From NCBI GenBank assembly GCA_900766945.1, contig CAAFXD010000149.1:1-6483 (forward strand): 6,483 nucleotides of DNA, in the 5' to 3' direction. The notes beneath the pieces are model-generated. The model saw nothing but the letters and a program-made list of their open reading frames with translations. It was not told the DNA's origin and searched no databases. Shown in pieces: positions 1-4,191 of this stretch. Origin of the DNA: Clostridia bacterium (lineage in GTDB: Bacteria > Bacillota > Clostridia > Oscillospirales > Acutalibacteraceae). The translations under genes and the position numbers were made by a program. Within the stretch, counting starts at the first letter, position 1. Every line of letters begins with the position of its first letter.

Positions 1-237
1 AAGGGTTACTTGTTGAAAAAACTGTATGTCCAAATCCGAAATATCTATTTTTTCAAAGTCCGGGGCAGGGGAACCGGCGCGCTTGGCTTCGCGCATTTTT
101 AAAAAGCGGAAAAACAGTGTTAAATCTAAAATATATTCATCTACCGTTAATTCGGATTTGTTTTTGATGGCAAGTTCATGATTTGCAAACTCCCGCACCA
201 AATGCGGCAAGTTCGGTGATTGGGCATATTTTGTCAT
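1..237 (-). CDS. Tyrosine recombinase (XerC/XerD-like), N-terminal part only
   Basis: This is the first 79 codons of a gene that runs off the left edge of the window. The start is ATG at 237-235, preceded by GGAGG at 250-246 with an 8-nt spacer, so it is well supported. The visible protein looks like the SAM-like core-binding domain of tyrosine recombinases. It has NLPHLVREF near residues 9-17, then KSELTVDEYILDL, then FFRFLKM near residues 52-58, matching the family pattern in which T-x-x-x-Y-x-x-D-L is followed by F-x-x-F-L. Such proteins break and rejoin DNA through a catalytic tyrosine. The Arg-Lys-His-Arg-His-Tyr catalytic domain lies outside the window and cannot be checked. It could be a housekeeping dimer-resolution recombinase or the integrase of a mobile element. 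The phage remnant to its right makes the second option worth considering, but the typical XerC-like opening leans to the first. Confidence 0.82.
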   Translation of the reverse strand, partial: MTKYAQSPNLPHLVREFANHELAIKNKSELTVDEYILDLTLFFRFLKMREAKRAGSPAPDFEKIDISDLDIQFFQQVTL

Positions 238-256
238 TGTAAATTCCTCCGTTTTC

Positions 257-271
257 GTGAAACAGTTTCAC
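257..271. promoter_or_regulatory. Perfect 15-bp palindrome, candidate operator upstream of the recombinase
   Basis: GTGAAAC, a single central A, then GTTTCAC forms a perfect 7+7 inverted repeat. It ends 20 bp before the recombinase start codon and sits just upstream of the GGAGG site. On the minus strand a TACAAT-like -10 (278-273) lies immediately before it, with no convincing -35. A symmetric site in this place suits a dimeric repressor. It is too short and has too little loop to be a terminator. The binding protein is unknown. Confidence 0.4.
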
Positions 272-411
272 ATTGTATAAATTGTTCAAAATGAAATAGA
301 CTTCATAATACCGAATAATATTTAAGATAACAAAACGATGAAAGGGCGGTTAATCGATTTTTCAGTAAAAATTGGATAGGCGTTTCTATTGAAAAAAGCA
401 GTTTCAAAACG

Positions 412-441
412 ATTACAGGCATCAATATAGAAAATATTCAA
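412..441 (-). promoter_or_regulatory. Weak candidate promoter toward the recombinase
   Basis: On the minus strand TTGAAT (441-436) and TGTAAT (417-412) are separated by 18 nt. These match four and five of six positions of the vegetative -35 and -10 consensus. Transcription would start near 405 and give a leader of about 170 nt before the recombinase. In DNA this A+T-rich such a match can arise by chance. Confidence 0.22.
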
Positions 442-512
442 CATTTCCCAAATCTCTAATACAGTTAAAAAAATTTACGCTATTATTGTAAAAAATCGCA
501 AAACCGCATCGA

Positions 513-558
513 ATAGAAATTTTTCCGACGACCAAACCCTTGTCAAAAAAATTTCTAT
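513..558. repeat. 12-bp inverted repeat, 22-nt loop
   Basis: ATAGAAATTTTT at 513-524 and its exact reverse complement at 547-558 flank a 22-nt loop. The loop contains a short GAC/GTC pairing that could extend the structure. The stem is almost all A/T and no clear U-tract follows on either side, so it is a poor terminator. If the strong promoter at 857-885 is active, this hairpin would lie inside its transcript. Confidence 0.4.
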
Positions 559-597
559 CGGCTGAAACGGGAAAGAAAATCCACTGAAATGCTAAAT

Positions 598-644
598 AAA
601 CTATAACTGAAAAAATGCAAACAAAAAAAGTAACGTTATAGTTT
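598..644. repeat. 10-bp inverted repeat, 27-nt loop
   Basis: AAACTATAAC at 598-607 is exactly complementary to GTTATAGTTT at 635-644. The enclosed 27 nt are mostly A on the plus strand. The stem is A/T-rich and no G+C core exists. It would also lie within a transcript from the promoter at 857-885. Function is unknown, and chance formation in A+T-rich DNA is possible. Confidence 0.35.
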
Positions 645-799
645 TTAAGAAGAAAAAATATTGTAATAAAATGAAAAACAGTGAAAATATCAAAAAGTCA
701 ACTGCCAAATATGTAATCCTGTTTTAAGAAATGCTATTTCGAGAGAAATATTCGCTTTATACCGTAGGTTACACAAAAATTAAGAAAAACCACAGAATC

Positions 800-819
800 C
801 GGCAATTTCTGCCGTTTTT
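800..819 (+). terminator. Small hairpin with T-tract on the plus strand, weak
   Basis: CGGCA (800-804) and TGCCG (810-814) form a 5-bp stem with a 5-nt loop, followed on the plus strand by five T. It is the only G+C-rich hairpin in the gene-free stretch. No plus-strand gene needs it. On the minus strand it would fall about 40 nt into the transcript from the strong promoter, where an overlapping alternative pairing exists (CAGAA with TTCTG). It could therefore be a leader structure instead of a terminator. Confidence 0.25.
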
Positions 820-829
820 AACTCCCCTT

Positions 830-859
830 AATTATACAAAACTTCAATTTTGTATAATT
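830..859. promoter_or_regulatory. 12+12-bp perfect palindrome overlapping a -10 box, candidate operator
   Basis: AATTATACAAAA at 830-841 and TTTTGTATAATT at 848-859 are perfect reverse complements around the 6-nt centre cttcaa. The right arm overlaps the first bases of the leftward -10 (857-862), and the rest covers the predicted start of transcription near 850. That position is where a dimeric repressor would block initiation. The same DNA would form a hairpin at the very 5' end of any transcript that starts upstream of it. Because each arm contains TATAAT, the site also looks like -10 boxes facing both ways. Confidence 0.5.
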
Positions 860-885
860 GTATAGCAAAAAGTGCTAAAAGTCAA
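857..885 (-). promoter_or_regulatory. Strong vegetative promoter directed leftward
   Basis: On the minus strand the -35 TTGACT (885-880) and the -10 TACAAT (862-857) are separated by exactly 17 nt. Both hexamers match five of six consensus positions. Transcription would start near 850 and run into the gene-free stretch toward the recombinase about 610 nt away. An intrinsic terminator lies directly upstream (897-932), so this unit is insulated from the phage-remnant genes. Confidence 0.68.
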
Positions 886-896
886 TACCCTACAAT

Positions 897-932
897 AAAA
901 AACAGCGCCTTTGCATGCACCAAAGACGCTGT
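897..932 (-). terminator. Intrinsic terminator, possibly bidirectional
   Basis: ACAGCG (902-907) pairs with CGCTGT (927-932), and CTTTG (909-913) pairs with CAAAG (921-925). One mismatch separates the two helices and the loop is 7 nt. Read leftward, the stem runs straight into a six-T tract (902-897), the form of a Rho-independent terminator. Read rightward, a T-rich tract with six T at 941-946 follows about 8 nt later, so weaker plus-strand action is possible. It sits between the phage-remnant segment and the strong leftward promoter. Confidence 0.75.
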
Positions 933-1002
933 AATTATTATTTTTTCATATCTACAGTTGTACCATATCCATTTTTAATCCTCTTTTTTGGGAAGTTGGC
1001 AT

Positions 1003-1032
1003 GAAAAAAGCACCTGCAAAGGCGGGTGCTTT
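1003..1032 (-). terminator. Intrinsic terminator of the 54-codon gene
   Basis: AAAGCACC (1007-1014) pairs with GGTGCTTT (1025-1032). Two more pairs lie inside, beyond one non-Watson-Crick position, leaving a 4-nt loop. Read leftward the hairpin is followed by six T (1009-1004). Its first arm starts inside the stop codon of the small gene to its right, so the gene and terminator are fused with no spare bases. Confidence 0.8.
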
Positions 1033-1195
1033 AATACTTGCTATAAGGACAGTTGTCGCAAATTTCTTTCCAGTTTGTCTTGACTTTATAAATTGCGGGA
1101 ATGACTTCTTCCTTTGTGTCACGATTTTCCATACAATCAACAACGTCAATTTTCTTATCAACCAATGGGCAGAAAATAAAATGATTATATTCCAT
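1031..1195 (-). CDS. Small four-cysteine protein, phage-type, 54 aa
   Basis: A complete short gene from ATG at 1195 to TAA at 1033-1031. An in-frame TAG lies two codons upstream of the ATG, which fixes the start. GGAGG at 1212-1208 is 12 nt from the ATG, slightly long but usable. The protein has Cys9, Cys21, Cys46 and Cys49, with the C-terminal CDNC pair, plus conserved-looking blocks FCPLVDKKID near the start and NWKEICDNCPYSKY at the end. The pattern suggests metal binding, probably zinc. I recognise the overall type as small uncharacterised proteins carried by Clostridia phages and prophages, but no function is known to me. Its start overlaps the end of the upstream (broken) frame by 11 nt, typical of coupled genes in a phage operon. 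Unlike its neighbour, its frame is intact. Confidence 0.72.
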   Translation of the reverse strand: MEYNHFIFCPLVDKKIDVVDCMENRDTKEEVIPAIYKVKTNWKEICDNCPYSKY

Positions 1196-1718
1196 ATTTG
1201 TCTAATACCTCCAATGCGTGTTTAACTGCTTGAGTAAAATCTTCTCGCTTAAATGCTGTTCGAATTGAAAAGATACTTTGCCTTGTATTCCAGTCTCTTT
1301 GATTTCTTTAATTATACGCTTTTCTTCTTCGATTTGCAATGCTCGCTTATTTGCCAATATCGCTTTTTTGTGACACGGATTTGTTGAAAGAAACAATTTT
1401 CCCTTTTGTTGTATCAAAATGCGCGGAAACCTGCTCTCTCGACCTGTCACGGATAAACCACGTTTGTTTTGTAAAGTCTTTGAGCGCCGCTTCCTGTTTT
1501 TTCAGCAAAACCGACTTGCGGTCAAATGCGGCTTGTAAACTTTCTTTCAAACTTTCATTGTCCGTTGCGTTAATTCCTGCGTCATATCCCGCAAGTTCTC
1601 GCTTTGCGGTCATTTTCTCACCGTTATATGTAACCTTGTGGTTTTCAAACTCTGCAAGTTCTTTTTGCGTGTATGCAGGCTCGCTGTCCTCAAAAACGGA
1701 AAAAGCGTGTATTTCCTC
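1185..1718 (-). pseudogene. Degraded phage minor-capsid-like gene, C-terminal fragment with two frameshifts
   Basis: Three reading-frame pieces join into one protein-like stretch. From 1718 to about 1370 one frame reads EPAYTQKELAEF, VTYNG, then KRELAGYDAGIN, a Lys/Glu-rich probable coiled segment and FIRDRSREQVSAHF. This resembles the C-terminal part of phage minor capsid proteins (PF06152-like). Near an A-run at about 1364-1371 coding sense moves to a second frame (NKRALQIEEEKRIIKEIKE). Near 1255 it returns to the first frame and ends as KHALEVLDKYGI with TAA at 1187-1185. Between the two changes the original frame is closed by stops at 1349-1347 and 1310-1308. The capsid N-terminal part is missing: an in-frame stop at 1721-1719 and a neighbouring gene's terminator lie directly upstream. 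Family members usually have more residues between the YNG and KRELA blocks, so an internal deletion is also likely. Family naming is by memory of the motif pattern. That the segment is broken coding DNA is more certain. Confidence 0.6.
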
Positions 1719-1738
1719 TTACACAAAATACACGCTTT
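1700..1738 (-). terminator. Intrinsic terminator of the PfkB-type kinase gene
   Basis: AAAGCGTGTATTT (1702-1714) and AAATACACGCTTT (1726-1738) are exact reverse complements, a 13-bp stem with an 11-nt loop. Read leftward it ends in five T (1704-1700). The stem begins 9 nt after the kinase stop codon. The distal arm also belongs to the open frame of the phage-like pseudogene, so the junction between the host unit and phage-derived DNA lies at or in this hairpin. Confidence 0.85.
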
Positions 1739-1747
1739 CTAAAAGCA

Positions 1748-2644
1748 TTATAGTTTATAATCTGCATAGAATTCTTCAATATACGCCTCTATCGCCTGTC
1801 GATTTGCTTGAATGGGACCCGGCGTTTCCATTTTCAAGGAAACGGTTGCCGTGGCGTTTAATAAGGCTTTTTCAACAGGGAATTGCAACCGCTCATTGAT
1901 ATACGCGGCGAAGGTGGTGTCTCCCCTCCCCGTTCTGCCGCTGAGGTTTCGCGCGCGGATAGGACAAGTGTAAATTTTTTTGCCGTCATACACCAGCACT
2001 TCTGTGTTGTGGGTGATGAGCACTTCCTTTGCGCCGAGTTCCCAAAGCATTTTTGCCGCGCGTTCTCTGTCCGCTGTGCCGGTCATAATTTCTGCTTCTG
2101 CCGCATCTGTTTTTAAATAGGTTATATACGGCAGGATTTCTTTTTTATCCGCCCAATCCTCAAAATACATAGACCCGCTTTGCATATCTGCGTGTCGCAG
2201 GCAGGCTTGCACATCCAGCGCAACAGCGCCCTTTTTCGAGCATTCTATCAGCATTTTATTCGGGAACTCCCCGTAAAGCAACCCGGCAAAATGATATATA
2301 CTTGCGTCTACATTCGGTAAGTCTGCAAGGGTGAAGGGCGCAGCACAGGAAAGACAAGTGCTGTTTCGTTTTTCTTTATCCGCCGTAAAATATTCATTTC
2401 TCATGGTTGTTGAATGGTCACAAAACGAGCAGTAAACATCGTTTTGCGGGATTGTAAAGCTGTTGAGCCGGTCTTTGTCCTGTTCGGCAAGTTTTGTGAC
2501 TGCACCTGTACTGTGCCCCAAAGCAAACGCCGATGCGGAAGAAAAAAGTACAGCGCCCCCGCAAATTTCATTGAGATTTTTTAAGTGGTCAATATTAAAA
2601 TCTTTTGTAATATGACCGATAATCAGGCTGTCATACTTTTTCAT
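1748..2644 (-). CDS. PfkB/ribokinase-family carbohydrate kinase
   Basis: A 298-residue protein of the ribokinase/PfkB fold, which transfers the ATP gamma-phosphate to a sugar, nucleoside or similar hydroxyl in the cytoplasm. Length is normal for the family. Visible signatures are the N-terminal strand with GHITKD (residues 10-15), a CGGAVLFSSASAFALG block (28-43) in the usual substrate-contact region, LKTDAAEAEIMTG for the Asn/Asp-x-x-E region, and SGRTGRGDTTFAAY near 235-248. The last is the anion-hole motif with the catalytic base Asp242; here it reads GRGD instead of the usual GAGD. Two CxxC pairs (Cys72/75 and Cys97/100) lie in the lid-like region. The start is ATG 2644, fixed by AAAAGGAG 6 nt upstream; an in-frame ATG at 2680 lacks such a site. 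The gene has its own promoter and terminator and is a single-gene unit. The substrate cannot be deduced. Confidence 0.88.
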   Translation of the reverse strand: MKKYDSLIIGHITKDFNIDHLKNLNEICGGAVLFSSASAFALGHSTGAVTKLAEQDKDRLNSFTIPQNDVYCSFCDHSTTMRNEYFTADKEKRNSTCLSCAAPFTLADLPNVDASIYHFAGLLYGEFPNKMLIECSKKGAVALDVQACLRHADMQSGSMYFEDWADKKEILPYITYLKTDAAEAEIMTGTADRERAAKMLWELGAKEVLITHNTEVLVYDGKKIYTCPIRARNLSGRTGRGDTTFAAYINERLQFPVEKALLNATATVSLKMETPGPIQANRQAIEAYIEEFYADYKL

Positions 2645-2650
2645 TTCAAA

Positions 2651-2658
2651 CTCCTTTT
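2651..2658 (-). promoter_or_regulatory. Ribosome-binding site that fixes the kinase start
   Basis: AAAAGGAG reads leftward at 2658-2651, 6 nt before ATG 2644. The alternative ATG at 2680 lies upstream of this site and has no comparable site of its own, so the shorter 298-residue product is preferred. Confidence 0.8.
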
Positions 2659-2694
2659 GCAAGTATACAATGTTAAGCAACCGAACACAAATGC

Positions 2695-2712
2695 TAATAC
2701 CAACTTGTATTA
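2695..2712. promoter_or_regulatory. Palindrome at the kinase transcription start, candidate operator
   Basis: TAATAC (2695-2700) and GTATTA (2707-2712) form a perfect 6+6 inverted repeat with a 6-nt spacer. It lies immediately downstream of the -10 box and spans the predicted start of transcription at about 2707. Such placement suits a repressor acting on the kinase promoter. The arms are short and A/T-rich, so chance cannot be excluded. Confidence 0.35.
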
Positions 2713-2713
2713 A

Positions 2714-2742
2714 ATTATAGCAAGAATTACTTGGTTTTTCAA
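2714..2742 (-). promoter_or_regulatory. Strong promoter of the PfkB-type kinase gene
   Basis: On the minus strand TTGAAA (2742-2737) and TATAAT (2719-2714) are separated by exactly 17 nt. The -10 is a perfect consensus and is preceded by TGC, an extended -10 element. The start of transcription would be near 2707, giving a leader of about 60 nt. A second, weaker pair (TTGTGT, 17 nt, TATACT at 2667-2662) closer to the gene would yield a leader of only about 10 nt and is less convincing. Confidence 0.78.
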
Positions 2743-2759
2743 TAACGATATTATCAATA

Positions 2760-2795
2760 TAAAATACAAATAAGCAGCCGCATTACACGGCTGCT
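2760..2795 (-). terminator. Intrinsic terminator at the end of the importer operon
   Basis: AGCAGCCG (2773-2780) and CGGCTGCT (2788-2795) form an 8-bp G+C-rich stem with a 7-nt loop. Read leftward the stem is followed by a T-rich run (TTATTTGTATTTTAT). It starts 17 nt after the stop codon of the cytidylate-kinase-like gene and marks the end of the livHMGF-kinase transcript. The kinase promoter for the next unit begins just beyond it. Confidence 0.82.
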
Positions 2796-2812
2796 CATAA
2801 TTTATAATATGA

Positions 2813-3442
2813 TTACAGTTTTATATCAAACTTAATTTCAACATACGCTTTTATGTATTCCGCACTTTTTTCAAAGCCTAAGCGGGAGCTGTCCAAGCAC
2901 AGTTCATAGTTTCTGTAATCATCCCACTCGCGGCAGGTATAATACCGATAATACTCGCTTCTGTGCTTGTTGATTTTCTTGATTTTCTTTTCGGCTTCTT
3001 TTTCGCTTATCGGCTCTAACGCCATCACATTTTTAATGCACTCCGTCACAGGCGCCCAAATAAAGGCGTCCACAACATTGTCCATATCGCGTAAAATGAA
3101 ATCCGCACAACGCCCGACAATGATGCAGGATTGCTTCTCGGCAAGGTCACGAATGATTTTTGCCTGGTAGTTAAACAAATTCTCGTCAGAAACAAAGTCA
3201 TTGCTTTCAGGCGGAATCAGTTCACCTGAATACTTACGTGTCGGCGGGTCAAAAAAGCCTTTACGCACCTTTTCGTCCAATTTCCCGAACAATTCCAATT
3301 TGATGCCGCTTTCCTCCGAAGCCATATACAAAAGCTCACGGTCATAAAACGGAATGCCCAACTTTTCGGAAAGAATTTTACCGATTGTTCTGCCGCCGCT
3401 GCCGTAGCCGCGCGCAATGGTAATTACAAAATGGTCACTCAT
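2813..3442 (-). CDS. Cytidylate-kinase-like family protein
   Basis: A 209-residue protein matching the cytidylate-kinase-like group (PF13189 type) of P-loop NMP kinases. The N-terminus reads VITIARGYGSGGRTIG (residues 6-21). This is the variant P-loop of the group, with Arg18 where classical kinases have the P-loop Lys. It is followed by GIPFYDREL (29-37), VGRCADFIL (109-117) in the NMP-binding core, and a tyrosine-rich lid, HRSEYYRYYT then WDDYRNYELCLDSS (160-186). The expected activity is phosphate transfer to a nucleotide, but many members are biochemically uncharacterised, so the true substrate is open. ATG 3442 is chosen; a TTG directly before it (3445) is the only other in-frame option because TGA precedes it. 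AAAGG sits 12 nt from the ATG or 9 nt from the TTG, so either may be used. The gene starts 22 nt after livF and ends at the operon terminator, so it is co-transcribed with the importer. Confidence 0.85.
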   Translation of the reverse strand: MSDHFVITIARGYGSGGRTIGKILSEKLGIPFYDRELLYMASEESGIKLELFGKLDEKVRKGFFDPPTRKYSGELIPPESNDFVSDENLFNYQAKIIRDLAEKQSCIIVGRCADFILRDMDNVVDAFIWAPVTECIKNVMALEPISEKEAEKKIKKINKHRSEYYRYYTCREWDDYRNYELCLDSSRLGFEKSAEYIKAYVEIKFDIKL

Positions 3443-3464
3443 CAATCACACCAGCCTTTCGGAA

Positions 3465-4175
3465 TTATTCACCGAGATATGCCTTTTTCACGGAATCGTC
3501 ATTGATAAGGTCAGACGCTTTGCCGGACAGCGTGATATTGCCTGTTTCCAAAACATAGGCGCGGTCGGCAATGGAGAGCGCTTTTTTGGCGTTCTGCTCC
3601 ACCAAAAGAACGGTTGTACCGCCCTCACTTATCACCTTAATTATATCAAAAATTTCCGAAACAAGCAAGGGGGAAAGTCCCATAGAGGGCTCATCCATCA
3701 AAATAATACGCGGATTGCTCATTAACGCTCTGCCCATGGCAAGCATTTGCTGTTCCCCGCCGGACAAAGTCCCCGCGACCTGATTTTTGCGTTCCTCTAA
3801 CCGCGGAAAGCGTTCATAAACCATTTCCAAGGATTTTGTGATTTCCGCTTTATCCTTGCGCGTATATGCGCCGAGTTTCAAATTTTCCAAAACCGAAAGC
3901 TGTGCAAAAACGCGTCTGCCCTCCGGCACATGTGCCATACCCATCGAGACTATTTTATGCGCGGGCGTTTTGGTTAATTCCTTGCCCTCAAACAGAATAC
4001 TGCCGCTTTTGGCAGGAATAAGCCCTGTAATCGTATGCAAAATGGTGGTCTTCCCCGCCCCGTTTGCACCGATTAAAGCTATAACCTCGCCCTGATTGAC
4101 CTCAAAAGATACGCCTTTAATCGCGCGAATCACGCCGTAGCAAACTTCAAGATCTTTAATTTCAAGCATTGCCAT
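3465..4175 (-). CDS. livF: Branched-chain amino acid ABC transporter, ATP-binding protein LivF
   Basis: A 236-residue cytoplasmic ATPase, of normal length for LivF. The order of motifs is Walker A GANGAGKTT (36-44), a VPEGRRVF segment (83-90) that replaces the usual Q-loop and is characteristic of LivF, signature LSGGEQQ (137-143), Walker B IILMDE (157-162), and VEQNA (192-196), where Gln194 takes the place of the switch histidine, again usual for this subfamily. It pairs with LivG to energise uptake through LivH and LivM. The start ATG 4175 has AGAGAGGA 9 nt upstream; a second Met two codons later is less well placed. It follows livG by 16 nt. The family imports leucine, isoleucine and valine, though related systems carry other amino acids, amides or urea, so the substrate is inferred. 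Confidence 0.95.
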   Translation of the reverse strand: MAMLEIKDLEVCYGVIRAIKGVSFEVNQGEVIALIGANGAGKTTILHTITGLIPAKSGSILFEGKELTKTPAHKIVSMGMAHVPEGRRVFAQLSVLENLKLGAYTRKDKAEITKSLEMVYERFPRLEERKNQVAGTLSGGEQQMLAMGRALMSNPRIILMDEPSMGLSPLLVSEIFDIIKVISEGGTTVLLVEQNAKKALSIADRAYVLETGNITLSGKASDLINDDSVKKAYLGE

Positions 4176-4191
4176 ACTGTAAAATCCTCTC

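Larger units (their letters stand above)
251..896. other. Gene-free, A+T-rich intergenic stretch
   Basis: About 650 bp without a supportable reading frame on either strand. Stops are dense in all frames, and no start codon with a ribosome-binding site opens a frame longer than a few dozen codons. Base composition is far richer in A+T than the flanking genes. It holds a strong leftward promoter overlapping a palindrome at the right end, several A/T-rich inverted repeats in the middle, a small G+C hairpin near 800-814, and the recombinase's upstream palindrome at the left end. It could be a long regulated leader of the recombinase, a locus for a non-coding RNA, or decayed DNA. Confidence 0.6.

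Noticed and set aside
485..560. CRISPR-like or riboswitch element in the gene-free stretch
   Set aside because: There are no regularly spaced direct repeats, and I could not match any known riboswitch core; only isolated A/T-rich inverted repeats are present.
1..900. Prophage attachment site or complete integrative element between the recombinase and the kinase
   Set aside because: No convincing direct repeat marking two attachment ends was found within the window, and the recombinase's catalytic half lies outside it, so an element boundary cannot be defined.
952..1161. A 69-codon minus-strand frame covering the small four-cysteine gene and its terminator
   Set aside because: It reads through the terminator stem and T-tract and is out of frame with the 54-codon gene, which has the ribosome-binding site and a coherent cysteine-rich protein.
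1202..1450. An 82-codon minus-strand frame as an independent gene
   Set aside because: There is no ribosome-binding site at its ATG, its first 25 residues overlap the better capsid-like frame, and its middle is best explained as the frameshifted portion of the same broken gene.
1339..1899. A 186-codon open frame on the plus strand spanning the capsid remnant, the terminator and the kinase 3' end
   Set aside because: It crosses a strong terminator and two unrelated minus-strand coding segments, has no ribosome-binding site, and its Ser/Phe/Leu-rich translation is that of an antisense shadow.
3640..3660. LivF lacks the switch histidine and the Q-loop glutamine
   Set aside because: VEQNA and VPEGR at these places are the normal LivF subfamily sequences, so this is not inactivation.
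3571..4095. Plus-strand open frames inside livF
   Set aside because: They are antisense to complete ABC ATPase motifs in livF and have no start signals.
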